The translations under genes and the position numbers were made by a program. From positions 2,629,494-2,693,493 of the forward strand of contig NW_022985549.1 in assembly GCF_010093815.1 (NCBI RefSeq): DNA of 64,000 nt, in the 5' to 3' direction. Below the pieces are notes generated by a model. It saw only the letters and a program-made list of their open reading frames with translations, did no database searches and was not told the DNA's origin. Positions 11,450 to 22,906 of this stretch are shown here, one piece after another. This stretch comes from Pseudovirgaria hyperparasitica (Eukaryota; Ascomycota; Dothideomycetes; Acrospermales; Acrospermaceae). Each line of letters opens with the position of its first letter. Positions within the stretch are counted from its first letter, which is position 1.

Positions 11450-14400
11450 TACGTTCCTTTTCGCGTCTACCCTTTAGAAGCACTACCATGCAATAAAAGA
11501 ATTATATTAATAAAAGAATTATATCCAATGTCAAACGTATAATAGTATCAAAGCATTACATCCAATATTAGATACATCCCCAACCTAAAAAACATACTTC
11601 ACCAAAACTACGCCCATGTGTATAACTATTCCTATAATCATATCCCCTAAACATTCGTAATAATAGTAAGTAAAATAGTATAACGGTCTAAGAGGAACAG
11701 AATCCGTGAATAAAAACACAGCGACATTAATTATTACCGCATACCCACGAGCTTAAACGAATTCTTAACGTATTATAACACGAATTCCGTGAGGACGATG
11801 AAGGAGTAATCTCACAGCACTACATCTATATAGATCAACACTAGGATCCGAGAATGCCCTCCTTACCACGCATGTCTCGATCGGCCATTAAGCACACGCT
11901 ATAGACTACCGTTTAGTATCCGTTAGTAGGAATATATTACTACACACGACGACGATGACGAACACGATACTATTTAGTAGTCGATAATATTATCGCTATA
12001 CTTACCGCTATTAGTCCTCTTAACGACGTAAACCTAGCACTAGTAGATATAATCTTAGTAAAAGGAGAATTCACCCTACCGTCGAAGGAAGGTAGTAATA
12101 GTAACGTCACGCTCGCGAATACTCTTACCGCCGAGCTCGATTTACCTTCCACTTACTTATCCTTAACTTAACGCGTAACTTATCTTTCTATCCTCCACCT
12201 TAACCTCGCAGAGACTCTAGCTTAACAAGTTTCATCTATAATCTTAAATAGTTATTAATTCCTCCTTACTCTCACATCTATAGTACATAAAGATAACACG
12301 GAGCAAAGATAATGAAGCTAAAGTCACCTCGGATGAGGAAAACGCCTTAACCCCGCTAAAAACAGTTACTAAGAGAGGTCGTAAGCGAAAGCCGAAAGGG
12401 AATAAAGGTGACGGAGGTTATTTAGCGAGCGAAATTAACGAAGGAAAGGCTATAAAGAGTAAGAAGTTACTAATCAAGAAGCCTACCGCCTTAAAATATA
12501 ACATAGTTCCTATCATGACTCGAGCGGTATATAGAAAGCACCCTCGCGTGAAAGGAACAACAAGCGGTATTATTAGAACTATATAATTAGAAACCTTCCT
12601 ATTCTATAAAGCGCGCATTGGAATCGACGTGGAATAAAAAGGAAGCTTTAATGGAAGATACAACGAACGAAAACCAGTCTATGATTATCCTACCTTAGGA
12701 ATTATGGTTAAGGGCCTCCGATTTACGATGCCAACTCACGGCATCTACCTTTCTAACAAGTGTAAACTCGAGATTTACGTGGCATTGATGTTCCATAGGA
12801 AACTCGATAATATCTTTTACCAGAAGGATATTATAAATAGATTCATAGCGTTATTTTAAGTGTCGAAGACTTAGTCTTTAAAGGAAGTATCGCCTTTCAT
12901 AACGAAGGAAGGCGATAATTTCTACATTCTACCGCGAAAGCTAGACCCTCCCTATAAAGATAGATACTTATACTACGATGATAAAGGAAAGCCGGTGGCG
13001 GTTAATAGAAAGTTCTACTATCTTACTATCGGTTAGTACGTGCTCCATAAGGAGCGACCGATTCTTACCGACACCGACATTAAGAATCCTACCTGGTGGG
13101 ACCCTTCTCTCCTAAAGTACGGGGTTTATCGTTCAAACACAGAGGTGTCGCAAATGGCATTACATAAGCTTCGATGGATCAACCTCCTATATAAGGAAGA
13201 TAAGGGAGTCACGCAGGATCTAAAAGGTCTAACCATACTACTAAATGTCGCCGTACCATATCATGTTATAATCGAGACGAAAAATAAGCTTAAGATCACA
13301 AGGAAGGGCGAATAAAAGGCGCATGATAAGTATAGTACGAGGCACGGCACCATGCGTTATAACATTCTCGACGGTAGCATGATCTCTAACTCTAACTATA
13401 AATACGAGCCGCCCATGATAGAAGAGGAGGAACTAGTCGTTACATGGTAATATTAGTTAGAATTTTCGGACCTAGGAGCAAATCCACACCGCCTCCGCCT
13501 AGGTTTACTCGCTCTAGTGCCTATAGACGAAATTAGGTACATTCTAAAGTAAAAAGAATTCTTTATAAAGATTCCAGCCACGGTTTCTAACGAAGAACTC
13601 GAGGAGAGTATAATATCCGCGGACGAGGAATGGAACTTCACCGTCACACTCCTAAAAGGCACGAGATTCGAGGCAGAGCAATCGTCTAAGAGTAGTATTA
13701 TCGCGCAGCTCTTAAAACCAGGTAATAGATACTCCATAAAGGAAATAGCTCAAGTAGAATATACGTAGATTCCGGCACGATACTTCGTAACGGATACCAC
13801 AGAGGAAATCCGGAGCCACTATAGTCACGCGTGGAATATACTAGTATCTTAGCTATAAGGTTTAAATAGCGAGAATATTCGGCGCTACGCCGTATAGCGA
13901 AGGAGGGACGGATTAGTTCAGGTTACCGTCGTAGCTTAGTAGTAAAGAGACATCGCCTAGGAATGGGTAATAGGACCTCTAGACTTAATCATATAGCAAT
14001 TATAATATGATTAAGAAGCGACGCTCATGGCGCACGAATACTAACAATACATCCTCCATAGACACGTAAGATCCTAGCACGTCGTATAACGTCTTAAAGG
14101 ACTTAACGGCAACCATATAACAGCACTATAATTATCCGGATACCAGTTCTAGTCAATCCACCGTCTAAGTTCCCTAGAAGATAAGGCTAGAATCATAAAA
14201 AACGTCCGTGAAGTGCACTCATAGATACCATTAAATAAGGTTATACTCCAAGACTTGGTTCAAAAATAGGGCCTAATAGAGAGCGTAATAGTAGACTAGC
14301 GTCGAGGAGCAGAAGAAAAGCTACTTAAAGAAGTCCACGCGCTATATGTAGAAGATATAGCGCGTACATGGCTAATCTTAGTAGTCTCTCTTAAAGACCT

Positions 14401-16480
14401 CGCACGGAAATTTGCCACGGCCCATGAAAAAATACCATGGTTCATAGATCCTTTAAATTACGGTGTCACGAACGACTAGGTAACCATGCCGATAATTATT
14501 CGAGACGGTTCCCGCGAAGATCGAATTATATAGGGTAGGAAAATTAATAAACTCCTACCACGACACCTACTTAGTAGATACACTTTAACCCTACCCGAAA
14601 CCTCTACGTAAACTATCTCTACGTAAACTATTACTATAAGCTCGCTACCTAGTTTTAATGAAATAGATAACTTTTTCGTGATCGAAGGATTCACGAATAC
14701 CAACGAGGTATAGCCAATCATTTCAGTAAGAGAGATCGCTAAGGGACCAAAGGCCGGAGTATCTACCTTAAACGTCCCGATAAACCTAACCGAAGGCGTC
14801 ATTAAATTAAGGACACCGGAAGAAACACAGGCTCTAGTCACGAAGGCAATAGAGGTAATCAAGGTCCCACTCCCTATTATAAAACCTATGCCAGCCACCG
14901 CCGCGAAGAAAGCTAAAATAGTAAAGAAGGTAAAGTCAATCACCACCAAAACAATAGCATCCAAGGTAGCTCCTACGTCGTTAGAACTTCCGCCTACCCT
15001 AATAGAGCTAACGGAGCTACGATCTACCTTAATTCCCGCGACCTTACCTACCTTAATTCCCACCGCGTTAACCGCAAACGCTATTAGTTAATAAGAGGCG
15101 GAAATAAACACGCTTATCTTGGCCCACGAGAAAGAGATAGAAGCTTAGATAAAAGACATTATAAGGGAGGCTCTAAAAAGGTTTATAGTAGAAGCATAAA
15201 AGATCGCTACGTAGAAGATAGCTACGATAGTAGAAACAGCTACGCCCGTAGTAACAGCTACGCCCGCGGTAACTACTACGCCCACGGTAGATACTTTATC
15301 TAGGAAAGAATTAATTAGGCAAACACTAAGAATCACCGGCTGGATACGAAGATTCATAGAGATAATTATAAACCTATAACATCCTAACAGCGTGACGAAA
15401 ACCATGGAGCGCGCTATGGAAGTAGGCGCGTAAGATGTCGACGAAGTCATTAGAAGATACTAGTAATATATCTAAGATAGCTTCGAACACCTACTCGCTA
15501 TAAAAGAAGATAAACTACGTATAGCTTCTAACGGAACACCTTTCGAAACGCTCTTCGACGAAGTAGCGGCCGCTAGTACTTATGATTACTATCCTAAACT
15601 CGATAATATTCAGATGGAAATACCGGTTTCTAGAATTCCTACGCCAGAATATCGGTTTAAAGAACTTCTAGAACGAAACGCCTAGGAGCTCTTAGACGAC
15701 AAGGCATCAAGCTTAGAAATTAAGCTACTAGAAGTTAGAGAATTAGACACTAACATAAACGACAACCTAATGGAAGTCGTACACGAAGAAGCCGTCTTAG
15801 ATAAGTTTAAGAAACAAATGTAGTAATTCGTAAAGCTCGCGAATACCGACGACTCGGAGTCGGTAAACGAATTTCATGATATAGAAGACTCCTAAATGGG
15901 AGAAGCCGCCGTAACTAAAACCGTCCTAATCATTGAAACTAAGGAAGTCACCGCCGCTATCAATAATGCTACCACTAAAACCATACTAATAGTAGAGACT
16001 AGTGCCGTAGCCGACGCAAAGATTAACGTTATCGTAAGTACCGTAGCCGACGTAGAGAATGACGTTATCGCAAGTGCCGCTGCGGCTATAAATATAGAAA
16101 CCGTTATCATTCCGCTACCCATAGTTCCTACTCCCGCTGAATCCACTCACTCGAACTAGCCGAGAAAAGACGACGATATGTACGAATGGTCTTAGATCCC
16201 CATAGCTACACCGACGCTACGAATGGATCAAATAAATATAAAAGAAATAAGAGTAACAAGAATAGTACTAAATCGTATATTCGAATACCCTAATAACCAA
16301 TTCGAAGCTTTCCTCGAGGTTCACGATAGGCTTTAGGAAGTTACTATAAATCCAAAGGTAATGGAAGCTATCCTCGCGTAAGAACCGGAGAGACGAAGAG
16401 CTATATTATAATAATACTGTTAATACTTCTACCGACACCTAGGGAGTGATATAGCGTAGTATCTGCACGAGCATCCAACT
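11450..16480 (+). pseudogene. Extra coding-like region of element 1, family unknown (fossil)
   Basis: Between the chromodomain and the 3' LTR lie about 5 kb that read like protein on the plus strand. One well-kept stretch at 13040-13315 contains NPTWWDPSLLKYGVYRS, unlike any Gag or Pol domain I know. Later stretches (14890-15090, 15200-15290, 15896-16159) are low-complexity Ala/Thr/Val/Lys-rich and linker-like. The whole lies inside the LTRs and target duplication, so it belongs to the element or was captured by it. I cannot assign a function; an additional structural protein or captured host gene are both possible. It is broken in many places. Confidence 0.55.
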
Positions 16481-16540
16481 AAAGCAAGCCTACTAGAGTA
16501 AGGACTTTCACATTTGTCGTTTCGAGCTGTTGGGGGCAGC

Positions 16541-16678
16541 TATCACGGAAAGTAATAAGGAGATGGATAACGGCAAGAACCACGGACTAGCAGTCCCATA
16601 TACATAGCCGTAGATTCCATGAAGTAGCTAGTAATCAATTCAATACTTGACCAAGACTTGATATCTCTGTCCTTAACA
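16541..16678 (+). repeat. 3' LTR of element 1
   Basis: This 138-bp copy of 3828-3965 ends TTAACA and is followed directly by the TCTAA target duplication. The G-rich putative polypurine tract ends at 16540. Differences from the 5' copy are all transitions. Confidence 0.92.
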
Positions 16679-16683
16679 TCTAA

Positions 16684-17090
16684 TACCCTTAATAGAATTA
16701 GATAGCTATAATTCTTATCTTATAATATTATATTATAGGCGACTATGTCTAGGACGGTATATAGCTATATATATATAAGATACCGCGTTAGTCTTATCCC
16801 ATTTTATATTTATATACTTATCCCTAGGTACTCTCCGAGTATTATATATCTATATTTTATTATATTTAAGTATTATATTCTTCTATACTTTTAAAGTACG
16901 TAATATTTAGGTTTACTATATTCTATATATATTATAGTTAAAGTCTAAAGGTAGAGGCTTTAATTAGGGCGTATGTTTTTTTATATTTTCTCTTTAGATA
17001 GTAATATCTCCTAATATAAAGGCTAGAAGTAGTTTTAAAAGTATGAAGGGGATAACTAAAGGAAGTCTATATTATTAGGCCGGGGCTCGC
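16684..17090. other. AT-rich RIP-mutated flank
   Basis: Very AT-rich DNA to the right of element 1, with no recognisable domain. By position it continues the older sequence that element 1 split at the TCTAA site. Confidence 0.5.
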
Positions 17091-17438
17091 AGTAGATATA
17101 GAATCGTATATTTATTTCTTAGTTAGTAGGTATTAGTTAACGTGCCTAGTAGCGCCGTATTATCTAATAGCGCGTCTATACTAGAGTAGACGTAATAGAA
17201 ATACCCTTAATAGATCTTTAATAGAGCTAAACTATCTACCTAGTAGAATATTATAACTATATCTAAAATAGATATAGAGGTATACTTACTAAGAAGCTAT
17301 AACTAAGTAGCTCTAATACGTAAGTCTAATTATATACTATTACTAATTAACTTCTATATCTTTATATATTATAATACCGCCGTCTTAGTTAGTATCCTTA
17401 TAGTCTCTATTATTCTAGCCGCTAGTAGTTACTTTATT

Positions 17439-17523
17439 AGTAGTATTAGCTCTAGTAGTATTAGTTCTAGTAGTATTAGTTCTAGTAGTATTAGCTCTAA
17501 TAGTATTAGCTCTAGTAGTATTA
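17439..17523 (+). repeat. 15-bp coding minisatellite (about 5.7 units)
   Basis: The unit AGTAGTATTAGCTCT repeats in tandem with only transition differences. In the register of the surrounding relic it encodes Ser-Ser-Ile-Ser-Ser pentapeptides; the Ile codon could have been Met or Thr before RIP. Confidence 0.85.
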
Positions 17524-20500
17524 ACTAGATTATTACTATTTATATATACTAGTAATTTAGTACGACTAGGATAATAATACTAAGTATAACTAGTAGTCTT
17601 ATAATTATAATAAAATATATCTATAAGCGTCTTAGGTTTAGAGTAAATATTAGCTTTATAGCTAATATTCTAATAGTTATTATATATAAGTATTAACCTT
17701 CTTAGATACTTAATAGACTTATATTCTTTAATATTATATTTATAGTAGACTAGCGGCTTATAGGGCTTAGTACTATCGGTAGTTTATTAATTACTTTATT
17801 CTTCCCTCTCTCTAATACTAAGTATAGAGTAACTATATTAGAGATTAGATATATTAGAGAGTAGAGAGAGGCTATCTAGATTGGGGGTCGTGTACGTATA
17901 TATTATATAAATCTTAGAGTATCTATTCTATATCTTACTAAGTATACTATCTAGGACTTTCTATCTCTTAAGAGATACGAAGTTAGTAATAATAACTATT
18001 ATCTATTTAGCGCACGTAATAGTAATAATATTACGGTTTACTTCTAAGAGAAAGCTAAAGTAATTGGTTTAGACTAGGTTAATAAGAACTATATTATTAT
18101 TATAACCCTAAGAACCGTCCTATAAACGCCATTAGATAAGCTTCTATACCGGCTTAGGTAGGGTATTAAATTAAGCTTTATCCGCTATAGTAAGTATAGT
18201 TAAAAGTAAGTTTCTAACTATCCCTTTAAATAGATTACGTTAGGTAGTATATATAGAAATATAGAGTACGCGATCGAGTATAACGCTATAATAGAAGAGC
18301 TTAGTAATAATCTACTAAGTGAAACGTAATAAGTCTATATTATATATTAAGTTATTTACTATATACGCGTAATCCCTATTAATATTAGTATATATAATAT
18401 ATTAATAGCTACGGATTCTAAATATTTATTAAACGGTCTCTATAAGTGGTATATTAATATTATTTATTATATAGAACGAGGTTATTAGCTTACCCGAGTA
18501 AGTAATTAGTAATATAACGTTTATTATCCTAGGAACTAAGCGTTCTAACTTAGTAAGGTAAGTAGTTAGGAAACTATATTATATCTAGCGCTTTATAAAG
18601 GAGATCCTCTAGTTTACGGCCTATATATTAGTACTATTACGCTAGTAGATGTTAAGCTAGCGTAGGTTGCCAACGTAAATAAATGTTAGTTACTATTCTA
18701 TAGTAGTATAATTAATAATAATTCCAAGTGTATTGCTTTTAAGGATATATATAGCCTCCTCTATTATAACTAAAATTAGATATATATTATAGACTACCTT
18801 AGTAATATTTATAATATATAGGGTCCCTATATAAATCTAGGCGTAGATAGTAACTAGGTCCTAGGTAGTAAGGTATAGCTTATTTATCCTATTATACTTC
18901 TTCTTAGGCATGTCCTTATTATAAGCGTAATATTTATAGATAGTATATAATAGCTAAGCCATTTCTTTCTCGAAATTCTTAGAGATCTATTTATATTAAT
19001 ATTAAGATTTAATAAGTCTAACGACCTTAAGCGTAATATAACTAGTATATAGTTTCTATAGATAAGTATAGGGATCCGTACTATATTCTAATAGTTATTT
19101 ACTATAGTCGGCCTAGGCTTATATAAGGATAGTACTATCTATTATATTATTCTAGGTTAGCCTAATAAGAGGGTCGCCGTAATAAGATAGTCTAGCTATA
19201 GTAAAGAAAACCTCTTAATTAATAGCTTTGGGGCATCTTTAAAGAATAACCGGTATCTTTAGAGACTTATAGTAAGTAAATATATTACTTATATATTTAT
19301 ATACTTTTCTTATAGTATTATTATAGGTTTCGTTAGTTAGACTAATAATAATATATATATATATTCTATATATTTAGGTGGAACCTAGTATAGGGAGGTA
19401 CGCTATTACATTACTAGATAGAATAACTACCTTAGTAGTATAAGTAATAATAGAAGTACTATTTATTTCGTTAATTAGAAGTATAGCTAGTAGTAGATAA
19501 AGCTATAAATAGCTCTTTCTAGCTCCTCTATAGCCATAAAGTAGAAACTAAGCCCTAAGTACGTCTATTATCTATATATAGATATACTATTATTAGGGAG
19601 ATAGTTCTAAACGTATAATATCCTAGAGATTATAGAATCTTTTATAATCTTTAATATAGTGGTTATAGTTAACGGGTTAAAGATTTAGGTAGTTATTACT
19701 AAGTATTAGATTCTATATAGAGGGTAGTAAAGGGAATAGAATACTAGAGTAGACTTTAGATAATATTAGAAGTATATATATATATTAGTAACATAGCTAG
19801 TAATAGAACCTTTATTACTAATAATATTATAACTATATTCTATATTTATGTCCTTATTATTATCTAGAGATATAGATAATTTAGAAAGAGTAATAAGAGT
19901 ATTCTAAGGCTCCGTACTATAATCTAGAATTATATTATTAGAGTTAGAGGATCTATATATTAGAGATATAGATACTAAGTCTATAATAATATTAAGGACT
20001 ATCGTATTAAACGCATTCTAAGTAGCGTGGTCGTCTATACCGCTATCTCTAGAAACTTATATAGTATAGTAGGTTAGTTTCTAGCACGTATTAATATATT
20101 ACTTAGTAAGCTTATTATAGATTTATATACTAACTAAAGCTAGAACGTCCGTAAACTCTATAAGCGTAGTAAGAGATAATCTAATTATACTTAAACTAGT
20201 ATTACTAGTCTAAATAAAATATTTAGGATAAGCTTAAGTTATATTAGTAACTATATCTATTAATATAATTAGTATCTTAGGTACTTTAGAAGGACGCCTA
20301 ACCTTATTAAGGACTTTTAGAGTAAGGCATTTAAATAGAAGAATACCTAGGTAAAATTAAAGGACTTTAAAGCGGTAGACGTTATTATTATAATTCTTTA
20401 AATCTACTTTAAGGTATCTATAACTATCTAGTTCTATATAATAGAATCCTTTTATATTAATAGGATAGATAATAGCTAAGAGTACCTAAGTAATATCTAA

Positions 20501-21525
20501 GAGCTAGATATACCTAATAATAACGTCTTAGAATTAGGATAATAGAAGATCCGTCTATTTATCTTATAAGGTACTTATAGTAATATATATTAGGTAGTTA
20601 AATTTCTTATTAAATGACTCGCGGTAGAGAATAGAGATCTAGGGTTAAGTGTCCGGTCTACTTATTATACTATATTATATATAGGGAGTAGTAACTTCTA
20701 TATACTATAAATTAATCGGATTACTCTCTAGGTTAAGCTTATTATTAAAGCCGGTAAGATCTATAGAGTTATATAGTAGTAGTAAGATACGAACTATAGT
20801 ATAAGTATCTAGATCTTTAAAGAATTACTTTACTTGTTTATATATTATATTAGGTCTAATATATAACGGAATAGTAAAACCTATACTAAGAAGCTTACTA
20901 GCTATAAGTTTAATAATCTAAAAGTCGTAAGGGTCTTTATAGAGGCTAGTATTAGTATATAGTATATTAGCTTTATCCGCTTCGCTTATAATAAGATTAG
21001 AAAGTTTAGAAAAATACTTAATAAAGTTATCTACTTACTTAATCTTAAAGATCTATACTATAGAGTAGTTAGATAATAGAAGGATATTAGTACGATTAAA
21101 GCGGAGTAAGCTTATTAAGGATACTAATTTCTCTTTATTAATCTATTAGAAGCGAGTATATAACTTAATCTAAGAGTAGTACTTAGGGAATTTAAGGAAT
21201 CTATATATATAACTAATCGACTCTTTAAAGCTATAACCTTTACTACGAGCCTTAAATACTACTAGCTTAAGCTTAGCTTAAGTTTTCGCTTATTTCTACT
21301 TAAGTCTATCTATTTCTCTACTAATACTATAGATATTCCTAAAGATTAACTATAGATCGCCCTATATAAGAGAGATCTAATAGATAGCGTAAGTAGAAAC
21401 GGGAGCCTTACTACTTTAGACCTTCTTAAGTTTATACTCGTTATTAGAATAGTAGTTACTAGTAAGTATACTAAAGATAAGTGGTTTATTATTAGTTAAG
21501 ATAGTAGTTATATTATAAGCTTTAA

Positions 21526-21777
21526 CTTAAGTATAAGGCTTAGCTTAAATATAAGGATTAGCTTAAACGTAAGGCTTAGCTTAAACGTAAGGATCGGCTT
21601 AAATATAAGGCTCGGCTTAAACGTAAGAATCGGCTTAAGTATAAGGCTCGGCTTAAGTATAAGGCTTGGCTTAAGTATAAGACTTAGCTTAAGTACAAGG
21701 CTTGGCTTAAATATAAGACTTAACTTAAGTATAAGGCTTAACTTAAACGTAAGACTTAGCTTAAACGTAAGGCTTAA
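21526..21777 (+). repeat. 18-bp coding minisatellite (14 units)
   Basis: Fourteen consecutive 18-bp units of the form CTTAAGTATAAGGCTCGG run without a gap. Variation is almost all C/T or G/A. In the relic's register each unit is a hexapeptide of the type Leu-Ser/Asn-x-Arg-Leu-Ser/Gly. The unit length, a multiple of three, supports origin inside a protein gene. Confidence 0.9.
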
Positions 21778-22673
21778 TTACGTCGAGCGTAGACTAGTTC
21801 TAAATATTACTAAATATAACGAGTTCTTAATCTATATTATAAACTATAAATATAACCTCATTAACTATTATATAGAATAGACCTTAAGGGTTAATAGAGT
21901 CGAGTTTAACATAGCGTTTATATATAGTTATAATTAATATAGAATAAAGTATAGAAGATAAGATTTAGGTTTAAAAACTAAGATAAGTAGAGAAAAGATT
22001 TATAGAAGTTTTCTTTTATAATATAGAGACGACTAAAGGAAGCTAAGATTAACGTAGGCTAAAGTAATAGTAGCTTAAGTAGTATATAAAGTAGGGTAGT
22101 ATACTACTATTATATAAGTCTAGTAGCTTACTAACTAAGTATATAGTATATTATAGAAGACTATCGAATTAGGGCTTAGATAAATATAGGTATAAGTAAA
22201 TAGTATTATATAAAAGTTTAACCGTCCGATATACTAACGCTATAGATACCAAGTCTATCTTCTAAATTCTATGGTAACTATCTCTTCTAGATAGTAAGAT
22301 ATTACTAGCTATACCTTACCTATTATATTTATAGTAGAGATACTATATATCTATTAGTATACTAGCGCACGTGTCTAACTACTACTTAAACATAACTTAC
22401 CTTATACTATAATACGTACTATTAAGCTAATATTATACTAATATTTATAGGTTTATATCTATAAACTCCTTTTCTATAATATTAAAACCGGTAATATTAT
22501 CTAGTAATAGGACTATATAAGAAGGAGGCGGACTTAGTATATCTAGTTATATATAGACTTCTACTATTACCTTAATAACTACTATACTAGTAGACGCTTC
22601 CTCCCTAGCTCTAAATAGTATATAATATTAGACTTTTATACGTTTACTTAAACTCTTAAGTATACTAGTATTA

Positions 22674-22901
22674 TGTTAGGACTTAGCCTTAGGCAGGACC
22701 CGACCTGCACGTACCTTAGCTAACAGGGTTAGGAGGTGACGTGAAGGGCGGTAAACAGTCACGTGCTAGATAGATCGGCGTCCCTTTGTGTATATACTCT
22801 CGGATTCCTACCGAAAGGGTTCGGTAGTAATTCGTTCTATAATAGAATACACCCCATTGTTCTATCTAACTATACTACTATCCAATAACCCTATTCTTAC
22901 A
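22674..22901 (+). repeat. Solo LTR (family B)
   Basis: A 228-bp unit begins TGTTAGGACTTAGCC and ends CTATTCTTACA. It is flanked by a perfect 5-bp duplication TATTA at 22669-22673 and 22902-22906. Another copy of equal length lies at 37143-37370 on the minus strand. A TATA-like TGTATATACTC is near 22788. Matching flanks with no internal region mark it as a solo LTR left by LTR-LTR recombination. It is less mutated than its surroundings. Confidence 0.9.
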
Positions 22902-22906
22902 TATTA

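Larger units (their letters stand above)
3828..16678 (+). mobile_element. Ty3/Gypsy chromovirus (element 1), whole length, decayed
   Basis: Two 138-bp direct repeats bound a 12.85-kb unit, flanked by a 5-bp target duplication TCTAA at 3823-3827 and 16679-16683. The ancestral termini read TG...CA. A G-rich tract, TTGGGGGCAGC, directly precedes the 3' LTR and sets the plus orientation. In order it holds a Gag region, retropepsin, reverse transcriptase, RNase H, integrase and a C-terminal chromodomain, which places it in the chromoviruses (chromodomain clade of Metaviridae). The element is broken throughout by many stops of the RIP type. The LTRs differ at about eight sites, all transitions, so divergence reflects RIP and cannot serve as a clock. 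It is far longer than typical chromoviruses because about 5 kb follows the chromodomain. Confidence 0.93.
17090..22660 (+). pseudogene. Long RIP-mutated coding relic of unknown family
   Basis: One plus-strand reading register can be followed for kilobases, clearest from 19220 to 21900. Its stops are TAA and TAG, as expected if RIP hit Gln and Trp codons of a long Gln-rich protein; other frames have far denser stops. Within it are a Ser/Ile pentapeptide repeat (17439-17523) and a 14-unit hexapeptide repeat (21526-21777). I see no transposase triad, RT, helicase or protease motif that survives. Length and composition suggest a large multi-copy gene, such as a DNA-transposon or subtelomeric gene family, but this is a guess. 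It is interrupted or bounded on the right by a solo LTR. Confidence 0.45.

Noticed and set aside
14476-15063. Minus-strand open frame of 195 codons
   Set aside because: Low-complexity shadow of the Ala/Thr/Val-rich plus-strand extra region of element 1; RIP removes stops on one strand of such repeats by chance.
15892-16159. Overlapping open frames on both strands
   Set aside because: Both are low-complexity readings of the same repetitive linker; at most the plus one belongs to the element 1 extra region.
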